Positions 25,722 to 34,551 of a stretch of DNA of 64,000 nucleotides are shown piece by piece. The notes below the pieces were generated by a model. That model was not told the DNA's origin and ran no database searches. It saw only the letters and a list, made by a program, of their open reading frames with translations. Each line of letters begins with the position of its first letter. The stretch's first letter is position 1. The stretch is from an uncultured Acetatifactor sp. (GTDB lineage Bacteria; Bacillota; Clostridia; Lachnospirales; Lachnospiraceae). Location of the stretch: NCBI GenBank assembly GCA_934433135.1, contig CAKRZO010000015.1:1-64000 (forward strand), written 5' to 3'. The position numbers and the translations under genes are program-made.

Positions 25722-27608
25722 ATGCACTTTCTGGAAAAAAATTTAACCAAAATAACTGACAGCATTTCCCTGAAAGCCAAGATACAGCTGGTATTCTTCC
25801 TGTTTCTGATCATACCGCTGCTTTTATTTACCCTGATTTCCTACCGCAGCACCAACCGTCTGATCTTAAACCAGACGCTGTCTTCCATGGGACAATCCTA
25901 TGATGAATGTGTCTCCGTTTTGGATCGCACATTTTTAAGTATGTCCCAAACTATGGACAACCTGCTTTCCACACCGGATATTTATCAGTTTACCAAAACA
26001 GACAGTGAAAATCCGGTGTTTGCCCAGCAGGCCTTTTATCAGCGTTTAAACCAGCTTTTCGGCTATATGAAAAAGCTCTCTGACATTGACCGGATCCGGC
26101 TTTATGTGGAGAACGGGTCTTTGCATACGGAAAACGAACAGGCGCTTCTTTCTCTGGAGCACATTGAAAATTCCGACTGGTATCAGTCTCTTTTATCCCA
26201 GGGAAAAAGCCGCTTCTGGCTTTCTCCCGGTTTTATGGAAGAAGAAGATGGTTCCCCTTCTTCCTGTTTTTCCTATGTCAGTATTCTGTACTCCCCCGAA
26301 AATCTTACCGAACCCATGGGGCTGATGCAGATTGATATTTCCGCCGACAAAATCCGGCAGATTTTAGAAGAAATGGCCTTTTCCGAAGAAGTGTCTTTAT
26401 ATTTAACGGACAAAAACCGATCCTTTTTCGACGAAAACGGATCGGCCGGCGATTTTTCCTATGATTTGGTGAAATTGGTCGAGAGTGCTTCTTCCGATCC
26501 CTCTGCTTTTTTCACACTTTCTTCCTCCGGTTTTGCATCCTCTGCGAATACGCGGGAGTGGGAATTTGTAAGTTATAATGGACAAAGTTCCATCCTCCGC
26601 CGGGAGTCTCTTTTTCCTCCCCAATGGTATTTAACCGCTGTCCTCCCGCAGAATACGGTATTTCATGCCCAGAAACAGCTTTACCGGGATTTGCTTCTGG
26701 AACTGGTCATTATCGGCCTGGTTTCCTATATTCTGGCCTGCCTTACGGCAAATTCCAGTTTAAAGCGTCTCCTGCTTCTGAATACGGAGATCAAAAAAAT
26801 GGAAGCTGGAAATTTTCAGATCAAATTGCCCCATCCCGGGAAGGATGAAATCGGGGAAATTATCGACAGCTTTTCTTCTATGAGCAAGCGAATGGAATGC
26901 ATGATCAACGAACGTTACGAGATGGGACGGGCTGTAAAAAATGCAGAGCTTTGCGCTTTGCAGGCTCAAATTAATCCCCATTTTCTGTATAATTCCCTGG
27001 ATCTGATTAACTGCATCGCCATCCGGGAAAATGTTCCCCAGATCACGGAAATGGTCTCTGCGTTGGTAAAATTCTATAAGCTCACTTTGAATAGCGGACA
27101 TGAAATCGTCACCCTTTCGCAGGAGCTGCTTCACGTAAAAACCTATGTCCGGATTCAGAATATCCGCTTTGTGGAAAAAATCCGCTTTTCCTGCAATCAG
27201 CCGGAATGGCTTACGCTTTACACCATTCCCAAGATCCTCCTGCAGCCCTTAGTGGAAAATGCGATTATCCACGGCATCCAGGAAAGCCCGACCCAGACCG
27301 GCTCGGTTTCTGTTCTTTTTTCCAGGGAAATGTCCGACCAGGGCGAAGAAGAAATCCGAATATGCGTTGAGGATGATGGGGTCGGAATCCCACCGCAGAT
27401 CCTGGATAAGATACTGAAAGAAGACTGCCTTCACAAAGGCTCCGGCTACGGCGTCAAGAACGTCAACGAAAGAATTCAGCTGTTCTACGGCGAGCGTTTC
27501 GGACTTAGCTATGAAAGCACCCGGCCCGGCGGCACGAAAGTCACTGTCCGCATCCCAGCTGTCCGCAGCCTGCAGACAGCACCGGGCAGCAGGATTTTAT
27601 CGGAGTAA
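25722..27608 (+). CDS. YesM-type sensor histidine kinase
   Basis: 628 residues. Membrane segment ~22-45 (LVFFLFLIIPLLLFTLISY), a ~270-residue extracellular sensor, a second segment (LLLELVIIGLVSYILACL), a HAMP domain (LNTEIKKMEAGNFQIKLP, DEIGEIIDSFSSMSKRM), and the His_kinase domain with the acceptor His in LQAQINPHFLYNSLD. The ATPase part has PKILLQPLVENAIIHGI and VEDDGVGIPP, and GGTKVTVRIP ends it. It phosphorylates the YesN-like regulator, 39 bases upstream. The ~90 bases after its stop separate it from the convergent DUF4867 gene. Confidence 0.93.
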   Translation: MHFLEKNLTKITDSISLKAKIQLVFFLFLIIPLLLFTLISYRSTNRLILNQTLSSMGQSYDECVSVLDRTFLSMSQTMDNLLSTPDIYQFTKTDSENPVFAQQAFYQRLNQLFGYMKKLSDIDRIRLYVENGSLHTENEQALLSLEHIENSDWYQSLLSQGKSRFWLSPGFMEEEDGSPSSCFSYVSILYSPENLTEPMGLMQIDISADKIRQILEEMAFSEEVSLYLTDKNRSFFDENGSAGDFSYDLVKLVESASSDPSAFFTLSSSGFASSANTREWEFVSYNGQSSILRRESLFPPQWYLTAVLPQNTVFHAQKQLYRDLLLELVIIGLVSYILACLTANSSLKRLLLLNTEIKKMEAGNFQIKLPHPGKDEIGEIIDSFSSMSKRMECMINERYEMGRAVKNAELCALQAQINPHFLYNSLDLINCIAIRENVPQITEMVSALVKFYKLTLNSGHEIVTLSQELLHVKTYVRIQNIRFVEKIRFSCNQPEWLTLYTIPKILLQPLVENAIIHGIQESPTQTGSVSVLFSREMSDQGEEEIRICVEDDGVGIPPQILDKILKEDCLHKGSGYGVKNVNERIQLFYGERFGLSYESTRPGGTKVTVRIPAVRSLQTAPGSRILSE

Positions 27609-27700
27609 TAGCACCTTTCGGAAATTCCTCCGAGCGGCTCAACGCTTCGATAAGATCGGCCCAGCATTTTGCTGTGATCCTCCGTCGTTATTTTCGCTCG

Positions 27701-28345
27701 TTAATAGCAAATCTCATAATTTATGCCCGTGATTCCCGCTACTGCTCCCTGCTTAATCTTAGCCTCATTCTCAACATGCGCAAGCAACCACTTATTCCTT
27801 GCCGTGATCCGCTTATCCGCCACTGCTGTTTCCAATGCAGTATTGGTATCCATCGGCAGTCCCACTACACAGCAAAAGCCCGCATCGCTTACCTGACAGG
27901 GGCAAAAATGCAGTGTGGTAGCATACACCTCAATAGCCGCGCCCTTGGGAACATAAAATGCCTTGAATCTCGATGAATCAATATGACTGTTTTCGATATC
28001 CCAGCGGTGTCCCAGTATCAGCACGAAATCCGTAACAGCAATGTTGAGCTCACTTGCCGTATGCCACTCTGTCGCATTCAGCCTGCTGCTGTGTCCGTAG
28101 CAATAACCCACCTGGGTCGGCAAAGTTCCATATACTTCATTCCGAATCTTTTCTGCAATAGGAAGGGCTTCAAACTCCGGTGTTGACGGAGTATAAATGA
28201 CACCTGCGGGCATTTCAAACCTTTCGCCCACCTTTATAATTTCCTCTGTATCCAGTGCGAGCACTTCGCCGAATGTCCGAAACTCCGGATCATAAATACT
28301 GTAAACCGAAATCTCCGGGTTCTTTTTTCTTAATGTCTCAAGCAT
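27701..28345 (-). CDS. DUF4867 family cupin-like protein (putative sugar isomerase)
   Basis: 214 residues; last gene of the large catabolic cluster, with GGAGAAGGAG before the start. Likely metal ligands sit in cupin-like strands (CYGHSSRLNATEWHTASELN, then YVPKGAAIEVYATTLHFCPC). DUF4867 genes accompany ketose kinases and aldolases, as here. My recollection, which I cannot verify here, is that a cupin-type sulfoquinovose isomerase is close to this family. An aldose-ketose isomerase or epimerase role is therefore plausible but not shown. The family call is firmer than the function. Confidence 0.7.
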   Translation of the reverse strand: MLETLRKKNPEISVYSIYDPEFRTFGEVLALDTEEIIKVGERFEMPAGVIYTPSTPEFEALPIAEKIRNEVYGTLPTQVGYCYGHSSRLNATEWHTASELNIAVTDFVLILGHRWDIENSHIDSSRFKAFYVPKGAAIEVYATTLHFCPCQVSDAGFCCVVGLPMDTNTALETAVADKRITARNKWLLAHVENEAKIKQGAVAGITGINYEICY

Positions 28346-28376
28346 AAATAACTCCTTCTCCTATAAATTTCACTTG

Positions 28377-29210
28377 CTATTTTGAATATCTCCCTGCGCC
28401 TAAGAGTTCAATACGGTTTACCGCAAAATCACAAACCGCCTCTGTCGGTGCCTGCAGATACTTATCAAGCGGCAGACTGTACGGATCCGTCTTCTTACAG
28501 CTCTCGATAAAGGAGTAGCATACATCCGTACCATAGTTTATCTTGCGTATTCCGGCCTTTACCGCTGCTTTTATCTGATCATCCGGAACTCCCGAACCAC
28601 CATGCAGCACAAGATGTACCTCTGCTGCATTATGAATCTCAGCAATACGCTCTATCGCCAGTACCGGGGCCTTCTTATAATGTCCATGTGCAGTGCCGAC
28701 CATGATAGCAAGTGCATCGACACCCGTTTCTTCTGCAAAACGGACAGCCTCGTCCACCTCGGTATATGCTCCCTGCTCATCCCCGTTTGCGGCAGAACCG
28801 ATATGTCCAAGTTCTCCCTCTATGCCGATACCTGCCGCACGGGCGATCTCCACGGCAGACTTCGTAACTCGGATGTTTTCCTCATATGGACAGGTAGATC
28901 CATCGATCATAACACCGGTTGCACCATATTGGATTGCACGTATCACCTCCGGCTCACCTGCACCATGATCCAGATGAAAAGCCGCCGGGGTTTTCAGGTC
29001 ATAAATTGCTTCTTTTACAAGCGGGGCGATATAGTGTGCAAGTCCGCTGTCAAAAAGACGGCTATACATCTGAAAGATAACCGGCATTCCGGTCTTTTCG
29101 GCAGCTTTCATTACACCTATCGCAGTTTCCGCATTGTATACGTTGAACGCCGGAACAGCAAAGCCTCCCTTTTCTGCTAAATCCAATATTTCTTTTAAAG
29201 TATAACGCAT
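28377..29210 (-). CDS. class II ketose-(bis)phosphate aldolase
   Basis: 277 residues, the full length of the FbaA/GatY/KbaY family. The zinc and catalytic residues are all there: HLDHG (D81, H82), EGELGHIG, VGTAHGHY (H175/H177), LHGGSG (H203) and the phosphate-binding NYGTDV. It cleaves a phosphorylated ketose into dihydroxyacetone phosphate and an aldehyde. With the PfkB kinase and isomerase encoded directly upstream it makes a complete isomerase-kinase-aldolase module; the released aldehyde could feed the neighbouring aldehyde dehydrogenase. AGGAGG precedes the start. Confidence 0.9.
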   Translation of the reverse strand: MRYTLKEILDLAEKGGFAVPAFNVYNAETAIGVMKAAEKTGMPVIFQMYSRLFDSGLAHYIAPLVKEAIYDLKTPAAFHLDHGAGEPEVIRAIQYGATGVMIDGSTCPYEENIRVTKSAVEIARAAGIGIEGELGHIGSAANGDEQGAYTEVDEAVRFAEETGVDALAIMVGTAHGHYKKAPVLAIERIAEIHNAAEVHLVLHGGSGVPDDQIKAAVKAGIRKINYGTDVCYSFIESCKKTDPYSLPLDKYLQAPTEAVCDFAVNRIELLGAGRYSK

Positions 29211-29221
29211 GATCTTTCCTC

Positions 29222-30613
29222 CTACACGGTTTCGAATGTAATCTTAGGAACATACTTGCAGAACTCTTTGATCTCATTCGTGTATGCACCCTCAATCTCT
29301 GAAACATGATGAATATACGGTCCCTCGATCAGCTTGCGCTCCCAGGCATTCAGGTTGTCGAAGCGTGCCCAGAGATAAGTACCGTTCGTATACGGACCAT
29401 CCGCACTGTCGCACTCACCTGCGATAACAGAGTATTTCCCGTGATCCTGGTCGATACGTGCCACTGTATAATGGCTGTGCTTCGCCTCAAAGTTCTCACG
29501 CATATTAAAGCATTTGCAGAATCCGTTTTCTTTTCTTGCAGAATATGCAAACTGTCCGCAGTGCCATAACAGTTCTACATTTTCCTCCTCCGGATGACGA
29601 ATCGTGAATTCACCGAACAACGGCGGTTTCTTACCTAAGGAGAGAGATTTCAGCAGTACCTGGGTCATAGCGGCATGCGTGTCCTTCTCGCAGCTGATGA
29701 TATAGCCCTCATCCGCCAGCATACCGTAAATGGTACACGGCATTGCCCCTACAAGCAGCTGCAGAGCCGACCAGCATTCCGAAGAAATAGCGTCCAGATT
29801 GTATTCCTCAAATAATCGTTTGAACAGAATATAATAGACATATTGTTTTCCTGCCAGTTCGTCTGAAACGGTATCAAGCTCATACATAGAACGGATCTTC
29901 TCTGCTCCAAGCCGGATTTCCTCTGCATTTTCAACAAGGATCTTATTGTACCTGTCCTGGATCACAGCAAGGTTGATCGGCACCATATGAATGTCAAATT
30001 CTTCCATCAGCTGACCCTCATTGCATATTACGGAACAGAACGGCTGCGGACGCAGCCCGATCTCACCGATACGCATGCCGTAAAAGTTTCTTACTGCACA
30101 GGCAACGCGGGCAAAACTGTCAATCCCTTTTTTCAGCCGATCGGATTCCACCGTACAGTTCTCAACATAGGTATATGGCACATTCATCCGCATCAGCTGA
30201 CGACTGATACCGAACAGTCCGCACTGCGAATCGGTATAGCGCATACCGTCCTTCTCATCCGGCGCATCATCCTTAGGTCCCCATAATAACACCGGCTTTC
30301 CCATCTTTTTTGCAAGCTCTCCTGCAGCTTCTTCATTGCCGAAGTTCGCTGCAATCAGAAACACCGCATCCACTTTATGCTCATTGAAATGCTTTACCAC
30401 TTTATCAATATCTTTACAGGACCACAGCACTTCCACGTCAATTACGCCCTTCAAATCCACAAAAGAAACACGATCCGAGCTGTAATGTTCTTCAATATAA
30501 GCAACCGTTTTCCTTCCGCGCTCCTCGGCAATCTCCCAGTTAAACTGCCCCGGCCGCGGGGTACAGTCGCGCCTAAGCGGCACGAGGCCGATTCTCACAT
30601 TATAATCAAGCAT
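29222..30613 (-). CDS. L-fucose/arabinose isomerase-fold sugar isomerase
   Basis: 463 residues. The N-terminal domain (NVRIGLVPLRRDCTPRPG, VDAVFLIAANFGNEEAAGEL, GKPVLLWGPKD) and C-terminal domain (PPLFGEFTIRHPEEENVELLW, DGPYTNGTYLWARF) follow the FucI/AraA-type fold used by ketol-isomerases that bind Mn2+. It is about 120 residues shorter than E. coli FucI and belongs to the diverged group usually annotated 'fucose isomerase-like'. It probably turns an aldose into the ketose phosphorylated by the adjacent PfkB kinase. The substrate is unknown. Confidence 0.75.
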   Translation of the reverse strand: MLDYNVRIGLVPLRRDCTPRPGQFNWEIAEERGRKTVAYIEEHYSSDRVSFVDLKGVIDVEVLWSCKDIDKVVKHFNEHKVDAVFLIAANFGNEEAAGELAKKMGKPVLLWGPKDDAPDEKDGMRYTDSQCGLFGISRQLMRMNVPYTYVENCTVESDRLKKGIDSFARVACAVRNFYGMRIGEIGLRPQPFCSVICNEGQLMEEFDIHMVPINLAVIQDRYNKILVENAEEIRLGAEKIRSMYELDTVSDELAGKQYVYYILFKRLFEEYNLDAISSECWSALQLLVGAMPCTIYGMLADEGYIISCEKDTHAAMTQVLLKSLSLGKKPPLFGEFTIRHPEEENVELLWHCGQFAYSARKENGFCKCFNMRENFEAKHSHYTVARIDQDHGKYSVIAGECDSADGPYTNGTYLWARFDNLNAWERKLIEGPYIHHVSEIEGAYTNEIKEFCKYVPKITFETV

Positions 30614-30625
30614 TTCTTTTCCTCC

Positions 30626-31612
30626 TTAAATCCCGCGCTTATAGTGCTCCACGCGGCGCATGATCTTTTCATAATCGATAATACCTGTCTTGAGAAACTT
30701 CTCAAGGGTTTTCACATCGGGAATCCCGGCTCTTCCTCCCATCTGCGTACATTTGATGGAAGATACACCGGTAGCGTATTTTGCTGCACTTACAACGTCC
30801 ATACCGTTTAGGTACGCTGCATCAAATGCACCATGAAAGACATCTCCTGCACCCGTGGTATCAACCACCGGAATATCCATGGCAGGCAGGGAAAACGTAT
30901 GATCACCGTAAACTCCCATGCAGCCGTCGGCACCAAAGGTAAATATCACGATCTGTGCTCCCTTGTCCTGTACATAGCGCATAACCGCAAACTTCTCTTC
31001 GTCCGTAAGCGGCTTTGACGTATCCTTCCCAAGCTCCGCTGCCAGACCATCAAAGTAATATTCCGAACCGATAAAGATATCGAAAATATCGTAATTCTCA
31101 AATACGTATGGTTTGTAATACGCCGCATCCACGCTTACCTTTCCGCCCGATGCATGTATGATGTCAGCAGCTGCACGTATGGCTTCGTTTACAAAACCGA
31201 CATGCAGCATGCGTGCCGAACGGATATATGCTTCATCTATGTCACCGGGTTCTACTTCCCGGCACTCGCCCGGGCGGCTTATAATCGTCTTGCTCTTGGT
31301 GGCGCGTTCGGTGATACAAGTACAGAAATTGCTGCGCTTGCCTTCCTCCACGATCAGGTGTGAGGTGTCCACATGGTTATACTTAAAATCATCGGCGATC
31401 ATTCTTCCGAAAATATCGTCACCCACCACGCCGCAGAAGGAGGCACGCATACCGAGGCTGCCTGCGGCGCAGAGCGCTGTTGCAACCCAGCCGCCTCCCT
31501 GGAAACAGCAGTCGTACATTTTACTGCTCACCTGTTTTGGCATTTCTTCCAGCTCGATCACCAGATCCTGTCCGGGGTTTCCGAGCCCTATGATATCAAA
31601 TCTTTTCTCCAT
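30626..31612 (-). CDS. PfkB family carbohydrate kinase
   Basis: 328 residues. The ribokinase-type N-terminal motif (GGGWVATALCAAGSLGM) and C-terminal DTTGAGDVFHGAF with catalytic Asp 257 are intact, and the lid is of normal size. It phosphorylates a ketose with ATP; the product would be the substrate of the class II aldolase two genes downstream. It starts 10 bases after the aldehyde dehydrogenase stop, so the genes are tightly packed in one transcript. Confidence 0.9.
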   Translation of the reverse strand: MEKRFDIIGLGNPGQDLVIELEEMPKQVSSKMYDCCFQGGGWVATALCAAGSLGMRASFCGVVGDDIFGRMIADDFKYNHVDTSHLIVEEGKRSNFCTCITERATKSKTIISRPGECREVEPGDIDEAYIRSARMLHVGFVNEAIRAAADIIHASGGKVSVDAAYYKPYVFENYDIFDIFIGSEYYFDGLAAELGKDTSKPLTDEEKFAVMRYVQDKGAQIVIFTFGADGCMGVYGDHTFSLPAMDIPVVDTTGAGDVFHGAFDAAYLNGMDVVSAAKYATGVSSIKCTQMGGRAGIPDVKTLEKFLKTGIIDYEKIMRRVEHYKRGI

Positions 31613-31622
31613 CTTCTCTTCC

Positions 31623-33053
31623 TCACGGCACCAGCGAAATCAGCTTGAAGTCGTAATACTCTTCCAGGGACCACTTGGATTTATCGCAGCCGATACCGGA
31701 CTGCTTCAGTCCCGGATGAGGCGTAAACTCACTGCCGATACCGCCGTTAATGAATATTTCGCCGGCATCCAGTGTCTCAAAAGCCTTGGCAATCTCACGC
31801 GCATCGTGCCCGAAGAAGTAGGCCGACAACCCGAAAATCGTGTTGTTTGCTCTTTCAAGCACGTCATCAAAATCAGAAAACGGCTGCATGGGAATGATCG
31901 GCCCGAAAATTTCTTCTGTTGAAACACGCATATCATCCGTGACATCGACAAGCAGCGCCGGGGTGATATAGCTGCCGCGTGAAAACTCTGCAGGAACCTC
32001 GCCGCCCATAACCAGTTTTGCTCCGCATTTCACTGCGTCATCAATCAGCTCAAGCATACGGTCACGCGCCGCTTTGTTAATCACGGGTCCCATGATATAA
32101 CCTTCGTCTTTATATCTGCCAAGCTTCACTTTCTTCAATTCCTCTGCAACCTTTTCACAAAGCTCCCGGTATATGCTCTCATGAACGTAGATCCGGTTGT
32201 AGTTCACACAGGTCTGCCCGGCAAAACCGACCTTCTTCGCCACGATATTGGCGGCAGTTTCGTTAAGATCCGCATCCGGCATGACGATGACCGGCGCATT
32301 GCCTCCGAGCTCTAACGAATATTTCTTGACAGAGGTTGCTCCTTGCTTCATTACGGAAAGTCCGGTCTCATAGGCGCCTATCAGGGTTATCATACGCGGG
32401 ATATCGCTCTCATTCAGTGTCTTTGCGACTTCACCGGAGGGTCCGGATAGGATGTTGATAACGCCCGCCGGAAAGCCGATCCGCTCCGCAATCACTCCGA
32501 GATAAAGCGTTGCTAACGGCGTTTCGCTGGACGGCTTTATGATGCAGGTGCAGCCCGATGCCACCGCAGGTGCAAGCTTAATGCTGGCGTTTCCCAGCGG
32601 ATAGTTCCATGCGATATGCCCTACGGTCACACCGATCGGCCTGCGGGTCACGATATGGTAGTTTTCCTTTTTGCCGACATACTGGGTCGGCAGCACCTCG
32701 CCATCCATGCGCTTTGCCTCCTCGGCATAATAGGAAAGGCTCGTGAGCAGCCAGTCAACATCCCCGCAGGCAGCAGGGTACGGTCTGCCCGATTCGAAGG
32801 ATACAAGGTCAACAAGCTTATCGCGCTCGGCCGTACAGGCGGCTTTCAGCTTCATCAGCCAGTCATAGCGTTCATTTACCGACGTTTTTGACCAGGTTTT
32901 GAATGCCTCAGCTGCTGCATGGAGCGCTTCCTTAGCCTGTGCGGCATCTGCGCAGCCCACGGTATCTATGATCTCTCCGGTAGAGGGATCGTAAACCTCG
33001 GCCGTCTTTCCTGCACCGTCTACCAGTTTCCCGTTAATGTATTGTTGAAACAT
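31623..33053 (-). CDS. NAD(P)-dependent aldehyde dehydrogenase
   Basis: 476 residues, typical ALDH superfamily length. Catalytic Cys 282 (FAGQTCVNYNR), general base Glu 248 (LELGGN) and Asn 150 (HIAWNYPLGN) are present. Its family oxidises aldehydes to acids. In this cluster the likely substrate is the aldehyde released by the aldolases (glyceraldehyde, lactaldehyde or a substituted form), giving an acid such as glycerate, which the adjacent glycerate kinase could take. A strong CAGGAGG precedes the start. Confidence 0.9.
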   Translation of the reverse strand: MFQQYINGKLVDGAGKTAEVYDPSTGEIIDTVGCADAAQAKEALHAAAEAFKTWSKTSVNERYDWLMKLKAACTAERDKLVDLVSFESGRPYPAACGDVDWLLTSLSYYAEEAKRMDGEVLPTQYVGKKENYHIVTRRPIGVTVGHIAWNYPLGNASIKLAPAVASGCTCIIKPSSETPLATLYLGVIAERIGFPAGVINILSGPSGEVAKTLNESDIPRMITLIGAYETGLSVMKQGATSVKKYSLELGGNAPVIVMPDADLNETAANIVAKKVGFAGQTCVNYNRIYVHESIYRELCEKVAEELKKVKLGRYKDEGYIMGPVINKAARDRMLELIDDAVKCGAKLVMGGEVPAEFSRGSYITPALLVDVTDDMRVSTEEIFGPIIPMQPFSDFDDVLERANNTIFGLSAYFFGHDAREIAKAFETLDAGEIFINGGIGSEFTPHPGLKQSGIGCDKSKWSLEEYYDFKLISLVP

Positions 33054-33084
33054 CTGTTTTCCTCCTGTCGTCCGGTCAGCGCCT

Positions 33085-33113
33085 TTTCCGCGGACGGGTC
33101 ATGCCCGCGGAAA
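33085..33113. promoter_or_regulatory. GC-rich intergenic hairpin between enolase-like and aldehyde dehydrogenase genes
   Basis: TTTCCGCGG (33085-33093) and CCGCGGAAA (33105-33113) are perfect arms with an 11-base loop, in one of the larger gaps (91 bases) of the cluster. It may protect or process the transcript, or attenuate it. Confidence 0.5.
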
Positions 33114-33144
33114 CGTTGCTGCTGAACCTTCTTTTTCATATTCA

Positions 33145-34446
33145 TTACAGTTTTCCATCTGCACGTGCCTGGTTGCGGAAGCCCTTCAGCCCCCGGGCAC
33201 CGATAAACTTCGCATTTGCACCCAACTCTTCCTCAATCTCAAGGAAGCGGTTTCCCCGGGCACCGATGGCACTCTCACGGATAGAGCCCGCATTGATCCC
33301 GACTGCGTAATCGGCGATGGACTCGCCCTCGCCGCGGCTGTCGGAAGGCATAACGCCATAACCGAACTTATAGGCATACTGTATCATTTCCAGTGCCTCA
33401 GATATCGTACCTACCTGGTTTACTTTTAAAAGGATGGTATTTGCCGCACCCTTTGACACGCCATAGGCTACACGCTCCGGATTCGTCGTGAACAGATCAT
33501 CACCGACAATCTGTATGCCGCTTTCCTCCGTGAGAGCCGCTGTTGTATCGTAATCATCCTCATTAAACGGATCCTCAATGATCACAAACGGATAATCCTT
33601 GATAATCTGCATATAGAAATCATAAAGCTGTTCCTTTGTCTTGGGGGTTCGGTCAAACAGGCCGTAATACTTACCATCCTCTTTGTTATGATAAGTATCG
33701 GTAGCAACGTCCATTTGGAAACCTACCTTGCCCTCATAGCCTGCCTCGCGTATCGTCTTTAGCATATCCTCCCAGATCTCGCGGTCGCTGTTGTAGATTC
33801 CGGCGGGTATGGATATGAAATCACGGATATTCGGCAGTCCGCCGAACAATTTCTTCATCTTTTCCGCCCAGCGGGTATGGATATCCCAGCAGGCGTAGGA
33901 GGCTTCCGCAAAGGTGTCAAAGCCGTATGCCATCACCGACATGGTAGGCTTTCCGCCCGGCGTGGTAATGCCGCCGCCGTAACGCTCATCCCCTGCTGCC
34001 ATTGCGACACCGGGAACCGGGAGGTACATGGCGCCTGCGCCGCCGACATGACGGTACAGGGGGATACCGAGTGCTGCCGCCCCTGCCTTGAGTATCGCTG
34101 CCGATACCGCTGCCGTGGCATTGCCGCCGAAGACTGCCTTCGCATTGGGTGCCAGTGACAGCAGGACTCGGTCCGCTTCCAGCTGGTTTGCCGCATCCAC
34201 ACCTGTCATTGCAGGTGCAATCTCATTATTGATATGGTTCGCCGCGCACTGAACGCCTTTCCCTCGGAATTGCGTACCGCCGTCAAACTGGAATTTTACC
34301 TCATGTGTACCTACCGAGATACCGGAGGTACACATTGCCCTGCCAACGGCTCCGTTTTCGGTGGTGACAACCGCCTCAACACCGGGATTGCCACGGTTGG
34401 TATATACCTGGCGTGCTCTTATCGATCTTATTTCTGTTCCTCTCAT
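33145..34446 (-). CDS. divergent enolase-family protein with non-canonical active site
   Basis: 433 residues from ATG 34446 (AGGAG upstream). The fold aligns with enolase throughout (NRGNPGVEAVV, FRGKGV, IEDPFNEDD, IQIVGDDLFTTN, TILLKVNQVGTISEAL). The metal ligands D246, E291 and D316 and base K341 are kept. The residues for 2-phosphoglycerate are not: the GGEH and QEF motifs are replaced by AAGDERYGGG and KPTMS, the DEGGY loop by SIPAGIY, SHRSGE by PSDSRGE, and the C-terminal lysine by R390. GASTG is SGISVG. It is unlikely to be a housekeeping enolase; another lyase or dehydratase reaction is the better guess. It lies between the glycerate kinase and aldehyde dehydrogenase genes. Confidence 0.85.
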   Translation of the reverse strand: MRGTEIRSIRARQVYTNRGNPGVEAVVTTENGAVGRAMCTSGISVGTHEVKFQFDGGTQFRGKGVQCAANHINNEIAPAMTGVDAANQLEADRVLLSLAPNAKAVFGGNATAAVSAAILKAGAAALGIPLYRHVGGAGAMYLPVPGVAMAAGDERYGGGITTPGGKPTMSVMAYGFDTFAEASYACWDIHTRWAEKMKKLFGGLPNIRDFISIPAGIYNSDREIWEDMLKTIREAGYEGKVGFQMDVATDTYHNKEDGKYYGLFDRTPKTKEQLYDFYMQIIKDYPFVIIEDPFNEDDYDTTAALTEESGIQIVGDDLFTTNPERVAYGVSKGAANTILLKVNQVGTISEALEMIQYAYKFGYGVMPSDSRGEGESIADYAVGINAGSIRESAIGARGNRFLEIEEELGANAKFIGARGLKGFRNQARADGKL

Positions 34447-34551
34447 GAACCAGTCATCTCCTATCTTCCGGTTGCAGTCCGCCCGTGCCGTCCGCACCGG
34501 ACCGGCTGAACTCTTATCCAATGATATGAGGGTCAAAAGGTATTTTGCCCC

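Noticed and set aside
33145..34446. Housekeeping enolase (eno)
   Set aside because: The main catalytic glutamates, histidines and the C-terminal lysine are replaced, and the gene is inside a sugar operon rather than the gap-pgk-tpi-pgm-eno cluster.
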